Assembly (NCBI GenBank): GCA_017538365.1
Contig: JAFYIZ010000032.1
Location: 25,493 to 89,492, forward strand
DNA: 64,000 nucleotides
Source of the DNA: a bacterium
Lineage (GTDB): Bacteria > UBP6 > UBA1177
Direction: 5' to 3'
In this document: positions 31,976 to 41,411 of the stretch, one piece after another
Numbering within the stretch: the stretch's first letter is position 1
Layout: each line of letters opens with the position of its first letter
Made by a program: the position numbers and the translations under genes
The notes under the pieces: model-generated
Told to the model about the DNA's origin: nothing
Databases searched by the model: none
Seen by the model: only the letters and a program-made list of their open reading frames with translations

Positions 31976-33787
31976 ATGCCGTTAAGCATAAGAAAAGGCT
32001 ATGACAAAGAGTTGCTGAAAAAATTTGATATAGACAATGATTTCAGCAATTTCAAAAGGTCGATGCACATTTCCGCAGCGCTTACTGTCATAAATTTTCC
32101 GCTTCTGCTGCTGGATATTTACAGGTATCTCTATTCTCGGGAGCTTTTTTCACAGTTCGGCTACACTGAAGTGAGCGTATTGCACCTGCTTTCGTGCATT
32201 TTTTATCCTGCGATGCTGATTGTGGGCAAAGTCAAGACCGGAAACGGGACTCTTCCGCCTGAAAATCCGTTTTACAAATATTTCTGGCGGATATTTTTCT
32301 CATCGGCATACCTTTATGCGCTTGCGGCTTCCGCACCGTGTCTTGCTCTGTATCAGAATCTTACGACACTGTTTGTCGCCATTCTTGTTCTTGCATCATC
32401 TTTCAAGATAAGGCTGAGAGAATATCTTGCCCATTCGGTGCTTTTATGCATTGCCGATCTTCTTTCCGTCTGGTTTTATGTGCCGGCTGTCAGGGAAATT
32501 TACCCGGGAATAATTTCAGATATCACGAGTACGGTAATCGTCGCCGTCTGCATCAACTATATAGCTTACAGCGAATCTCTTAAATCTTTCCTCAACAAAA
32601 TCAATTTTGAAAAGGAACAGGCTGAAAAAATCGTCGAGAGGGAAGCAAACAAGGCGAAATCGGAGTTCCTGGCAAACATGAGCCACGAAATCAGAACGCC
32701 GATAAACGGTGTTTACGGAATGCTTTCGATGCTTCAGGAAGAGCCGGTGACCGAAAATCAGAAAGAGTATATCAAGTACGCCAAATCAAGCTGTGAAGTG
32801 CTTATCAACATAGTGAACGACCTTTTCGACATGGTTCTGATCAAGTCCGGGAAAATCGTTCTTGACAACAAACCCTATTCTCCGGCTGAACTTGTGAATG
32901 CCTCGGTTTCAACAGTGAATTACCGGAAAACGAAGGATATAGATTTCAGGATAAGTATCGACAGCTCTCTTCCGAAGTTCGTAGTAGGCGATAAAAACAG
33001 AGTGGCGCAGATTCTCAACAATCTCCTTTCTAATGCGTGGAAATTTACGTCCGGCGGGAGCATTTCGGTCGACTGCCGCAGAATAATAGAGGAAAACTGC
33101 GAATTTATCCGTTTTGAAGTTAAAGATACCGGCATCGGAATCCCTGACGACAAAATCAATTTCGTTTTTGACCGTTTCTTTCAGATCGATTCCAGTCCCA
33201 AAAAGCAGTACGGCGGTGCCGGACTCGGACTTGCCATCTGCAAAAATCTTGTCGAGATTATGAACGGAAAGATTTCCGTCAGATCGAACAGTCCTGAAGC
33301 GGGAACAACGTTTGCTTTCCTGCTTCCTCTGATTCTTCCGGATGAAAGCTGGGAAAAAGCTGAAACGCAGTATGGGGCTCTTCCGAAGTATTTCCTCGCC
33401 GGAAAGAGCGTGCTTTGTGCCGAAGACAACGAGACAAACCTTAAATTTATAACGAATATTCTGAGCAGAGAGGGTGCAAATGTACGTACTGCTTCTGACG
33501 GAAAGATTGCACTCGGCATAATGGAAAAAAACGATTTTGACATTGTTCTGCTCGACATCAGGATGCCTGTCATGGACGGTATAGAAACGATAAAAAACAT
33601 CAGAGAATTTGAAAAGAACGGAGGAGGTTACACTCCTGTAATTGCTGTTACGACCTACACGATGAAGAAAAACCGTGATATGATAATGAGTAACGGTTTC
33701 GACGGATATTTGTCAAAACCTTTTTCCGAAGCCGATCTGATGCATGAAATTTATAACAATATCAACAAAAAACGGAGTTCAGAATGA
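31976..33787 (+). CDS. Membrane hybrid histidine kinase
   Basis: 603 residues from ATG 31976 (AGAGG 6 nt upstream). About six membrane segments lie in residues 30-200 without a recognisable sensor domain. Then come HisKA (FLANMSHEIRTPINGV, phospho-His 237), HATPase (NLLSNAWKFT, DTGIGIP, GGAGLGLAI) and a receiver domain (CAEDNETN, LLDIRMPVMDG with Asp527, SKPFSEADL). No HPt protein or DNA-binding response regulator is adjacent, so the output is unknown. The last codons overlap the FGE-like lipoprotein gene by 4 nt, which suggests a functional link. Confidence 0.9.
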   Translation: MPLSIRKGYDKELLKKFDIDNDFSNFKRSMHISAALTVINFPLLLLDIYRYLYSRELFSQFGYTEVSVLHLLSCIFYPAMLIVGKVKTGNGTLPPENPFYKYFWRIFFSSAYLYALAASAPCLALYQNLTTLFVAILVLASSFKIRLREYLAHSVLLCIADLLSVWFYVPAVREIYPGIISDITSTVIVAVCINYIAYSESLKSFLNKINFEKEQAEKIVEREANKAKSEFLANMSHEIRTPINGVYGMLSMLQEEPVTENQKEYIKYAKSSCEVLINIVNDLFDMVLIKSGKIVLDNKPYSPAELVNASVSTVNYRKTKDIDFRISIDSSLPKFVVGDKNRVAQILNNLLSNAWKFTSGGSISVDCRRIIEENCEFIRFEVKDTGIGIPDDKINFVFDRFFQIDSSPKKQYGGAGLGLAICKNLVEIMNGKISVRSNSPEAGTTFAFLLPLILPDESWEKAETQYGALPKYFLAGKSVLCAEDNETNLKFITNILSREGANVRTASDGKIALGIMEKNDFDIVLLDIRMPVMDGIETIKNIREFEKNGGGYTPVIAVTTYTMKKNRDMIMSNGFDGYLSKPFSEADLMHEIYNNINKKRSSE

Positions 33788-34854
33788 AGAAAACAGCTCT
33801 CATTTTTATCTTGTTAGCCTTTATTTTCGCGGCATGCGGAAGTGAAAGCGAGGAAGAAACCAATGTAAATGACAATGAGAATGAAAACACGGAAAATCCT
33901 GACGATTCTCTTCCTGATGTGATAATTGACAACGGGCAGGAAACACCTGACGAAGAAGCCGAGGAGACGCCGGAATCATTCTGTTATGCCGGCGGTGCCA
34001 TTCTTTACGAAGGTGCAACCCAGTTCAAATTGTGTCCTGGCGACAATGAAAAATTCCAGAAACAGCTCTGCAAAAACGGAAAATGGGTCGATGAAGGCGA
34101 CTGCGTTTCGGGAAGTGTCACGATTGCTGCCGGTTCTTTCAAAATGGGTTGCGACAAAGAAGTCGAAGGAAACTGCCCGGAAGATACGGTTCCGGTTCAC
34201 GAAGTAGCGCTTTCAAGCTATGTTATGGACAAATTCGAAGTGCCGGTCGAACTTTTCGAGCTCTGTATCGCCGAAAATGTCTGCACAAATGATGATCCTG
34301 AAAAACCGCACTACCGCACATCATCTGATTTGTATCAGTGCAACATAGGAAACCCCGACAGGAAAAATCATCCTGCGAACTGCATTACATGGTACGGTGC
34401 GAAAGCTTACTGCGAATGGATCGGAAAGCGTCTTCCGACCGAAGCTGAGTGGGAAAATGCCGCGAAATCGGGCAAAGTGCAGATCTATCCGTGGGGAAAC
34501 ACGCCAGTTGCAAGCTGTGACAACACCGTAATGAAAGGGAACGCGAACGGATGCGGTTCAAATACGACTTCTCCGATCGGCTCGAAAGCTGCAGGGGTTT
34601 CGGAACAGGGGATTTTCGACCTTTCGGGAAATGTCGCAGAATATACGAGCGACTGGTATGAAAAGAAGTTCTATTCAACTGAAGAAGCGTCAAAAGCCGA
34701 CACGCAGGGACCGGCAGAGCCGGAAAAAGACAAATCCAAAGTTATCCGCGGCGGTTCGTATATCTACGACGAAAGCCATGCGCGCTCGTCGTACAGAGGT
34801 TCGGCTAAACTTGATGCCATGGATACTGACTTCGGTTTCAGATGTGTAAAATAG
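33784..34854 (+). CDS. Formylglycine-generating-enzyme-like (FGE-sulfatase) lipoprotein
   Basis: 356 residues: lipoprotein signal ([11 protein letters not shown]), a Glu/Asn-rich linker to about residue 62, a small Cys-rich segment, then an FGE-sulfatase domain from about residue 115 ([43 protein letters not shown] in two adjacent blocks, [28 protein letters not shown]). Most bacterial proteins of this type lack the catalytic Cys pair of true FGE and serve as surface or binding domains. No sulfatase is nearby. The start overlaps the hybrid kinase stop (ATGA). Confidence 0.88.
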   Translation: MKKTALIFILLAFIFAACGSESEEETNVNDNENENTENPDDSLPDVIIDNGQETPDEEAEETPESFCYAGGAILYEGATQFKLCPGDNEKFQKQLCKNGKWVDEGDCVSGSVTIAAGSFKMGCDKEVEGNCPEDTVPVHEVALSSYVMDKFEVPVELFELCIAENVCTNDDPEKPHYRTSSDLYQCNIGNPDRKNHPANCITWYGAKAYCEWIGKRLPTEAEWENAAKSGKVQIYPWGNTPVASCDNTVMKGNANGCGSNTTSPIGSKAAGVSEQGIFDLSGNVAEYTSDWYEKKFYSTEEASKADTQGPAEPEKDKSKVIRGGSYIYDESHARSSYRGSAKLDAMDTDFGFRCVK

Positions 34855-34865
34855 CGGAGCAAAAA

Positions 34866-36467
34866 ATGCAGAGTGAAAAATTTCCGCTTGTTTTCGCAGG
34901 TCACGTCGACCACGGCAAAAGCACGATAATCGGCAGACTTTTGAGTGAAACGGGAAGCCTTCCCGAAGGAAAACTCGAAGCGATAAAAAATTATTGCAAA
35001 CTTAATTCGCGCCCGTTTGAATACGCCTTTCTCATCGACGCGCTCAAGGACGAGCAGTCGCAGGGGATAACGATCGATACGGCAAGAGTCTTTTTCAGCA
35101 CGAAAAAGCGTGATTTCGTAATCATTGACGCTCCCGGACACATCGAATTTTTGAAAAACATGGTAACCGGAGCGAGTAGGGCGGAAGCGGCTTTCTTAGT
35201 AATTGCGGCTGACGAGGGAGTCCGCGAAAATTCAAGGCGCCACGGCTATATGCTCTCGATTCTGGGAATCAGGCAGATCGTCGTTTTAGTCAACAAAATG
35301 GATCTCGTCGGCTACTCCGAAGAAGTTTTCAACAGAATTAAAGAAGAATACACAGCTTTTCTTGATGAAATAGGGATAAAACCGCTCGGTTTTGTTCCGG
35401 TAAGCGGCATAAACGGCGTGAACATCAGTTCTAAAAGTCCCGAAACACCTTGGTATGACGGCAGAACGCTTTATGAATTCCTCGATGTTTTCAAAGCGAA
35501 GGAACACAGCGCGAAACAGCCTTTCAGAATGTTTCTGCAGGATATTTACCGCTTCACAGAAAGCGGCGACAACCGCAGGATCTATGCCGGAACGGTGAAC
35601 AGTGGCACGTTGAAAAAAGGTGATGAAGTCGTTTTTTATCCGTCAGGCAAAAAAATCAGAATTGCAAGAATCGAGACATTTCCTGAAAGTGACAAAACCT
35701 CGGTCGAAGCAGGGTTTACCGCAGGTTTCACGCTTGAGGAACAGATTTATGCAACCCGCGGAGAACTTGTTGCAAAAGCCGGAGAGCCTGCGCCGCAGAG
35801 CGCATCACGCTTCAAAGCTGCTGTATTCTGGCTTGGAAGCGAGCCCTTGAGCAAAAACCGCACATACTTCATCAAAGTCGGAACTGCGAGGACGACTTTG
35901 AGACTTGTTGAAGTTTCAAAACTCATCGACACCTCTTCACTTGAAAGCAAAACAGGGGACGAAGTAGGGAAGTTCGAGGCTGCCGAGTGCGTTTTCGAAG
36001 CAGGTAAGCCTATTGCATTCGATCTAATCGGCGACAATCAGGAAACGGGAAGATTCGTAATCGTTGGAGACTACGAAATCAGAGGCGGCGGAATAATCCT
36101 CGAACCCTTATCCGATGCACCTTTTGCGGCAAAAATCGACGAGTCAGAAAGAGAGCGCAGATTCGGTCACAAAGCGGCCGTTATCGCCGTTAAAGATGAA
36201 AAATTCGCAGTAGAACTTGAAAAAAGCCTTTTCGCTCTTGGTGCTTTCGTCTGTTATTTCCCCGATCTCGACATATCTAGAAGCCTGCATGAACTGGAGC
36301 TTCTGATGAAGTCGGGAATGCTGGTTATCGTTAAATCTGACAGCGACGATTCAGAAAACCTCAAAAATGCTCAAAACCTAGTATTCATGCACCTTTCAGA
36401 GGACAAAAACGGCTCAGTCGAAGCCGCAGTGAACGAACTCAGAACTTCGGGAATACTTTCTCTTTAG
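34866..36467 (+). CDS. cysN: CysN-like sulfate adenylyltransferase GTPase subunit with degenerate C-terminal domain
   Basis: 533 residues from ATG 34866 (GGAG 6 nt upstream). The GTPase has [37 protein letters not shown] and NKMD, followed by two beta-barrels as in CysN. CysN hydrolyses GTP to drive APS formation by CysD, but no cysD is in the window. After [15 protein letters not shown], where CysNC fusions continue into APS kinase, the P-loop is missing and about 95 divergent residues follow, so I infer a decayed APS-kinase domain. Confidence 0.85.
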   Translation: MQSEKFPLVFAGHVDHGKSTIIGRLLSETGSLPEGKLEAIKNYCKLNSRPFEYAFLIDALKDEQSQGITIDTARVFFSTKKRDFVIIDAPGHIEFLKNMVTGASRAEAAFLVIAADEGVRENSRRHGYMLSILGIRQIVVLVNKMDLVGYSEEVFNRIKEEYTAFLDEIGIKPLGFVPVSGINGVNISSKSPETPWYDGRTLYEFLDVFKAKEHSAKQPFRMFLQDIYRFTESGDNRRIYAGTVNSGTLKKGDEVVFYPSGKKIRIARIETFPESDKTSVEAGFTAGFTLEEQIYATRGELVAKAGEPAPQSASRFKAAVFWLGSEPLSKNRTYFIKVGTARTTLRLVEVSKLIDTSSLESKTGDEVGKFEAAECVFEAGKPIAFDLIGDNQETGRFVIVGDYEIRGGGIILEPLSDAPFAAKIDESERERRFGHKAAVIAVKDEKFAVELEKSLFALGAFVCYFPDLDISRSLHELELLMKSGMLVIVKSDSDDSENLKNAQNLVFMHLSEDKNGSVEAAVNELRTSGILSL

Positions 36468-36481
36468 TTTCGGAGGAGAAA

Positions 36482-37333
36482 ATGCCGAATCCAAAAAACA
36501 TATCGATTTTTGAAGACACCGTGGATCTTGTGCAGAACACGAAACGCCTGCAGGATTCCGTTGCAGCAAGTCTGAGATCACAAAAATTCATCGCGGAAAA
36601 CGATTCCGTACCTGACGGAAGTCTTATCAGACGCTTTGAAGAGCCTGCGCAAATCATCGTGAGCAAAAAACGCACCTTCGAAGCGGCTTCCGCCTACACG
36701 GGAAGGGGAGAAAAGGTGTGTGTGCTCAATTTCGCATCCGCATCAAATCCGGGAGGCGGAGTGGTAAACGGCTCCAGTGCGCAGGAAGAGTCTTTGTGCC
36801 GGGTCTCCACGCTTTATTTTACGCTCGATACCGACGAAAACTGGAAGCGCTTCTACAAGCCGCACAGAATGAGTCATGACCCGATCCACAACGACGATAT
36901 CATCTACACACCAAACATTGTCGTATTCAAAACGGACTCTTCTGATCCTAAGCGCATGCCGGAAAGCGACTGGTTTAACTGCGATGTTATCACCTGCGCC
37001 GCACCTAATCTGCGCGAAAATCCGCTCAACCGCTATGACAATGGCGACGGATGCGAACGCCTTCTGCTTTCTGATGAGGAACTTGTCAGCGTCCACAGAA
37101 AACGCGACAGACGGATCTTTGATGTCGCCGTGCATAATAAAGTTGATGTCCTTGTTTTGGGTGCTTTCGGCTGCGGAGCATTCAGAAACAGCCCTGCCGT
37201 TGTGGCAGACGTAATGCTTATGCTCGCAAAGGAATACGAACACGCCTTCAAAACGATCGAGTTCGCAGTGTACTGCCCGCCCTTCGACGACACGAATTAC
37301 CGCATTTTTGCGGAACGGGCAAATAAAATGTAA
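36482..37333 (+). CDS. Bacterial-type poly(ADP-ribose) glycohydrolase (TIGR02452/DUF2263)
   Basis: 283 residues of the microbial PARG family, a macrodomain-related fold that removes ADP-ribose chains. The signature is present: NFASASNPGGGVVNG with GGG at 91-93 and QEE at 101-103 (catalytic Glu in this pair), and the loop GAFGCGAFRN near 226-235. Cytosolic. GGAGG is 7 nt before the ATG, and the gene starts 14 nt after cysN. No ADP-ribosyltransferase toxin is adjacent, so its substrate is unclear; it may counter ADP-ribosylation by phage or competitors. Confidence 0.85.
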   Translation: MPNPKNISIFEDTVDLVQNTKRLQDSVAASLRSQKFIAENDSVPDGSLIRRFEEPAQIIVSKKRTFEAASAYTGRGEKVCVLNFASASNPGGGVVNGSSAQEESLCRVSTLYFTLDTDENWKRFYKPHRMSHDPIHNDDIIYTPNIVVFKTDSSDPKRMPESDWFNCDVITCAAPNLRENPLNRYDNGDGCERLLLSDEELVSVHRKRDRRIFDVAVHNKVDVLVLGAFGCGAFRNSPAVVADVMLMLAKEYEHAFKTIEFAVYCPPFDDTNYRIFAERANKM

Positions 37334-37462
37334 ATACCACAGATTCTGCGAAAACTCAAAAATCAAAGAATAATTTGACTTTTCCGATAATAACTATAAT
37401 CATTATGTTCAGTTAATTACGTGAGAATTTTATTCTCACTTTGGTCTAGAGTTAACCAAGTT
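37334..37462 (+). other. Intergenic region with hairpin before the RAYT gene
   Basis: Contains TTGACT (37375-37380) and TATAAT (37395-37400) with only 14 nt between, so promoter use is doubtful. An 8-bp perfect stem GTGAGAAT / ATTCTCAC (37421-37428 / 37432-37439) with a 3-nt loop lies 24 nt before the transposase ATG. Subterminal hairpins of this size are recognised by IS200/IS605 and RAYT transposases. Confidence 0.5.
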
Positions 37463-38464
37463 ATGACCAACGAAACTTTCACATGGCTGCAGCCCGGTGC
37501 ATGGCGCAAACCGATTATTGTACATGCAACAATGGTTGCAAAAGACCGCCAGCCGCTTTTCGGCAAACTTGGTCACGACGGTCGTTGTGCTGTGGTGGAA
37601 AAATCCCCATTAGGCTGGATTCTCATAAAACAGCAGCAGCGGATGCTTGAATTGTGTCCCGAAATAAAAATTCTCGCCGACAAAGTGATGCCTGATCACC
37701 ACCACATGGTTTTGCAGGTAATGCGTTCCATAAGAAGAAGCATAAAAGAAGTCGTGCGCGGCTATATGCAGGGCTGCAAAGCCGAAGCTCTGAAGTTGGG
37801 ATTTGATGAAAATATTTATGATGCACCGCCGTTTTACCGTGTTCTTTCGCACAAAGGACAGTTGAAAGCGATGATAGAATACGTTTACGCCAATGCAGAA
37901 CGTGCATGGTTGCGCAAACAGAATCCCGATCTTTTCCGCATTCACCGTCAGACAGAAATCAGCGGTTTGGTGTTTACATCTCTTGGTAACCATTTTCTGC
38001 TGAATTGGCCTGATCGTCAGTTCGTGGAAATGTCACGAAGCTGTTCGGATGAAGAAATTAAACAGCGGTTGCAATACATATTGACGGCGGCGCAAAACGG
38101 TGCTGTTACTTACACGGCGGCAATCAGTAAGGGCGAACAGATAGTTGCTCGCACATTGCGGGAACAAGGCATGCAGCTGGTCGTTTTGCTAAGCGACGGT
38201 TTTCCGAGCGAAGGTTCTCCGCATGAAAAGTATTACAAGCCAGGAGGCCTTTATTTTGAAGCATGTTCAAAAGGACAGTTGCTGCTTTTGGAGCCGACGC
38301 TGCAGACTATTGCTTCGCCCTTGATTAGCGCGGCAGCAGAAAAAACGCTTCGGCAAAAGGCGGAAGAAAAACATATTGCTTACAAGCCAGTTTCCGCATC
38401 AACGCAGCGTTACCGTTTCGTGGCGTTAAATGAAATTGGAAAATTTATAATTAAAGACGGATAA
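37463..38464 (+). mobile_element. REP-associated tyrosine transposase (RAYT)-like protein with extra C-terminal domain
   Basis: 333 residues from ATG 37463. The N-terminal 150 residues are a Y1-transposase domain: IIVHATMVAKDRQPLFG, MPDHHHMVLQV with the HUH histidines at 79-81, and IEYVYANAERAW with candidate catalytic Tyr140/Tyr142. Residues 170-330 form a second Rossmann-like domain (GAVTYTAAISKGEQIV, LLSDGFP, YFEACSKGQLLLLEP) reminiscent of DprA-like fusions seen in Bacteroidetes RAYT genes; horizontal acquisition is possible. It sits between PARG and the convergent gcv operon, with hairpins on both sides. Confidence 0.8.
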
Positions 38465-38472
38465 AATCCGTC
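38456..38472 (-). terminator. Hairpin at the 3' ends of the RAYT gene and gcvPB
   Basis: A perfect 7-bp stem, GACGGAT / ATCCGTC with an AAA loop, overlapping the RAYT stop codon. On the minus strand it is followed by TTTAATTATAAATTTT, which would make it a plausible terminator for gcvPB, 40 nt upstream. It could instead be a RAYT-recognised end. Confidence 0.45.
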
Positions 38473-38511
38473 GGAAAAGACTGAACTGATTATTTGATTC
38501 TTACTAACTGA

Positions 38512-39981
38512 CTATTCCCCTCTCGTCCATTTGAGAACCGGTTTTCTTGCCGCGAGAGTTTCATCCGGGCGGCTGATAGCGGTGTTGAGCGGAGCGTTGA
38601 GGATGTTTTCGGGATTGGTTTTTGCGGTCTCGGCGATGTCGATCATTGCTTCGATGAACTCGTCAAGAGTCTCTTTGCTTTCGCTTTCGGTGGGCTCGAT
38701 CATGAGTGCGCCGTGAACGATGAGCGGGAAGTAGACTGTCGGTGGATGGTAGCCGCGGTCGATGAGAGCTTTTGCGATATCCATCGTCGTGATGTGGTTC
38801 GGCATTTCTGAATCGTCGAAAACGACTTCGTGAAGCGTGTCTGATTTGTATTTGAGGTGGTAGTAGTCACGAAGGCACGCTTTGATGTAGTTTGCGTTGA
38901 GAACTGCGTTTTTCGCAGTCTCACCGAGGTGTTCCTTACCGTATTCAAGGATATAGATGAACGCTTTGAGCGTTACGCCCATGTTTCCGTAGAACGAGCG
39001 GACTCTTCCCATCGAATTGTCGGAATCGTTGAAGGTGTAAAGTCCGTCTTTGAGGACTACGAACGGATTCGGAAGGAATTCGACGAGTTTTTCGCATACG
39101 CCGACAGGGCCTGCTCCCGGGCCGCCGCCGCCGTGAGGAGTCGAGAAGGTCTTGTGAAGGTTGTAGTGAAGGACGTCGATCCCCATATCACCGGGTCTTG
39201 CAACACCGAGAAGTGCGTTCATGTTAGCGCCGTCGCCGTAAACAAGGCCGCCTGCGTCGTGGACCATCTTCGTGATAGCGAGGATGTCGCTTTCGAAAAC
39301 GCCGAGTGTGTTCGGGTTGGTGAGCATGATGCCTGCAACTTCGTCGGTAAGAAGCGATTTGAGTGTTTCAAGGTTTACTTTTCCGTGCTCGTCGCTCTGA
39401 AGGACTACGACTTCAAATCCGTTGAGAGCGCAGCTTGCCGGATTGGTGCCGTGTGCGCTGTCGGGGATGATTATTTTTTTACGTTTTTTGTCGCCCATCT
39501 TGTCGAAGTAGCTTCTGATGATGCCGATACCGGTGTATTCGCCGTGCGCACCTGCAGCCGGATTGAGCGTGCATGCCGCAAAGCCGCCGATCTCAGCGAG
39601 CATTCTCTGCATTTCGAACATTATCTTGAGAGTTCCCTGCGCGTAAGGTGCCGGAGTTTCGGGGTGAAGCTCGGTGAACTGCGGGTTTCTGACAAGTTTT
39701 TCGTTGATCTTCGGGTTGTACTTCATCGTGCAGCTGCCGAGCGGATAGAAACCGTGGTCAAGGCTGTAGTTGTATGTTGAAAGTCTCGTGTAGTGGCGGA
39801 CGACATCGACTTCGCTGAGTTCCGGAAGGTCAAGGTCAGTTCTACGGAGCTCTGCCGGAAGTATGTTTTCTGCGCCTTTGAGGTCTTCTTCGGGAAGCGA
39901 ATATCCGCGTCTTCCCTCGCGGCTTCTTTCAAAAATGACCGATTCTTTAAGTTTGAGGTCTTTCATTCCGGGGTAACTCAT
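38512..39981 (-). CDS. gcvPB: Glycine dehydrogenase (decarboxylating) subunit 2
   Basis: 489 residues, the C-terminal half of the split P protein. The PLP lysine is in HYNLHKTFSTPHGGGGPGAGP (written here in two overlapping blocks), with DGANMNALLG and DSAHGTNPAS nearby. With GcvPA it decarboxylates glycine and passes the aminomethyl group to GcvH lipoate. The ATG overlaps the gcvPA stop by 4 nt. It is the last gene of the gcvT-H-PA-PB operon. Confidence 0.96.
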   Translation of the reverse strand: MSYPGMKDLKLKESVIFERSREGRRGYSLPEEDLKGAENILPAELRRTDLDLPELSEVDVVRHYTRLSTYNYSLDHGFYPLGSCTMKYNPKINEKLVRNPQFTELHPETPAPYAQGTLKIMFEMQRMLAEIGGFAACTLNPAAGAHGEYTGIGIIRSYFDKMGDKKRKKIIIPDSAHGTNPASCALNGFEVVVLQSDEHGKVNLETLKSLLTDEVAGIMLTNPNTLGVFESDILAITKMVHDAGGLVYGDGANMNALLGVARPGDMGIDVLHYNLHKTFSTPHGGGGPGAGPVGVCEKLVEFLPNPFVVLKDGLYTFNDSDNSMGRVRSFYGNMGVTLKAFIYILEYGKEHLGETAKNAVLNANYIKACLRDYYHLKYKSDTLHEVVFDDSEMPNHITTMDIAKALIDRGYHPPTVYFPLIVHGALMIEPTESESKETLDEFIEAMIDIAETAKTNPENILNAPLNTAISRPDETLAARKPVLKWTRGE

Positions 39982-41336
39982 TTTGCACCTCCTGTAACTT
40001 CTTTGAGTGCCGCAACGAACTTGTCGAGCTCTTCGTAGCTGTGGATCTCAGTCGTGTTGACGATGACCGCGTTTTCAAGTTCGGGGTAGTATTTTTTCGC
40101 GTGGATTCCGCCGAGGATTCCCTTTTCCGCAAGAGCTTTGAGAACGCAGCAAGCGCAACCGGGAGTAAGGATCGTGAATTCGTTGTAGTTGCTTCCTTTA
40201 AAAGCGACTTTGCACGGAGTTTCCTTCTCGATCTTGTTCTTGAGGTAGTCAGCGCGTTTGAGGTTCATGAGTGCGACTTCCTTCATGCCTTCTTTGCCCA
40301 TCGTAGCGAGGTAGATGGAAGCAGCCGTTGCCATAAGTCCCTGGTTGGAGCAGATGTTCGAGGTCGCTTTTTCACGTTTGATGTGCTGTTCGCGGGCCGA
40401 AAGAGTGAGAACGAAGCAGCGGTTGCCGTTCTTGTCGACAGTCTGGCCGATAAGTCTGCCGGGCATCTTTCTCATGTATTTTTCCTTGCAGGTGAAAAGA
40501 CCTACGCCGGGGCCGCCGAAGTTTACCGGAATGCCGAGTGCCTGACCGTCGCCGACTGCGATATCAGCGTCGATGTCGCCGGGAGCAGCAAGGATTCCGA
40601 GAGCCGTCGTTTCGGTGATGACCGGAATGAGCAATGCGCCTTTTTCGTGGGTGACTTCGGAGATCTTGCGGATGTTTTCGATCATGCCGAAGTAGTTCGG
40701 ATACTGGAAAAGAACGCAGATCGTGTCTTCGTCTATCTTTTCGAGTTCTTTTTCTGCAACGCAGCCCGTAGCACCGTCCATTTCAAGAAGTTCGATCGAA
40801 TCTACGACAAAGCCTGTGTAGGTCCTGACCGTCTGGATGTACTGCGGATTTACCGTTGAAGCGATGAGCACTTTGTGTCTTTTCGTCTGAATCTTGTGCG
40901 ACATGAGGACTGCTTCAGCCGCAGCTGTTGCGCCGTCATACATCGAAGCGTTCGCGACATCCATTTTGAAAAGGTTCGCTATCATAGTCTGGAATTCAAA
41001 GATCGCCTGAAGCGTTCCCTGGCTTACTTCGGGCTGATAGGGAGTGTAGGAAGTGTAGAACTCGCTTCTCGAGATCATCTGGTCAACGAGAGCGGGGCAG
41101 TGGTGTTTGTAGCAGCCGCCGCCGAGGAAGGAAAGCATGTTCGCGCCCGAATTTTCTTTTCCGAGCTCGTCCATCATCTTTTCAAGTTCGGGTTCGCTTT
41201 TTGCAGAGGGGATGTTCAGCTCTTTTTTGAGGAGAACGTTCTGCGGAAGCGGTGAAAAGAGATCATCGACCGACTTTACGCCGATTTTGTCGAGCATCTC
41301 TTTTCTCTCTTTATCCGTTATCGGAAGGTATCTCAT
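39978..41336 (-). CDS. gcvPA: Glycine dehydrogenase (decarboxylating) subunit 1
   Basis: 452 residues, the N-terminal half of the split P protein: RYLPITDKERKEMLDKIGV at the start, SFLGGGCYKHHCPALVDQ, YTPYQPEVSQGTLQAIFEFQ in the middle and DIAVGDGQALGIPVNFGGPG later. GAGAGG precedes the ATG. An intrinsic terminator lies between gcvH and this gene, so its expression may be lower than that of gcvT-gcvH. Confidence 0.96.
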   Translation of the reverse strand: MRYLPITDKERKEMLDKIGVKSVDDLFSPLPQNVLLKKELNIPSAKSEPELEKMMDELGKENSGANMLSFLGGGCYKHHCPALVDQMISRSEFYTSYTPYQPEVSQGTLQAIFEFQTMIANLFKMDVANASMYDGATAAAEAVLMSHKIQTKRHKVLIASTVNPQYIQTVRTYTGFVVDSIELLEMDGATGCVAEKELEKIDEDTICVLFQYPNYFGMIENIRKISEVTHEKGALLIPVITETTALGILAAPGDIDADIAVGDGQALGIPVNFGGPGVGLFTCKEKYMRKMPGRLIGQTVDKNGNRCFVLTLSAREQHIKREKATSNICSNQGLMATAASIYLATMGKEGMKEVALMNLKRADYLKNKIEKETPCKVAFKGSNYNEFTILTPGCACCVLKALAEKGILGGIHAKKYYPELENAVIVNTTEIHSYEELDKFVAALKEVTGGAK

Positions 41337-41359
41337 TTTTTACCTCTCAAGTGTGTAAT

Positions 41360-41386
41360 AAAAAAAGGGGAACGAAAACGCTCCCC
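41360..41386 (-). terminator. Intrinsic terminator/attenuator between gcvH and gcvPA
   Basis: On the minus strand, GGGGAGCG-TTTT-CGTTCCCC (41386-41367) has an 8-position stem with one mismatch, followed by seven T residues. It lies in the 75-nt gap inside the gcv operon, so partial termination should lower gcvPA-gcvPB relative to gcvT-gcvH. Confidence 0.8.
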
Positions 41387-41411
41387 CGACATTCAAAAAT
41401 CCCTTAAACGC

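Noticed and set aside
37375-37400. Strong promoter for the RAYT gene
   Set aside because: TTGACT and TATAAT are both good but only 14 nt apart, shorter than sigma-70 normally accepts; kept only as a note on the region.
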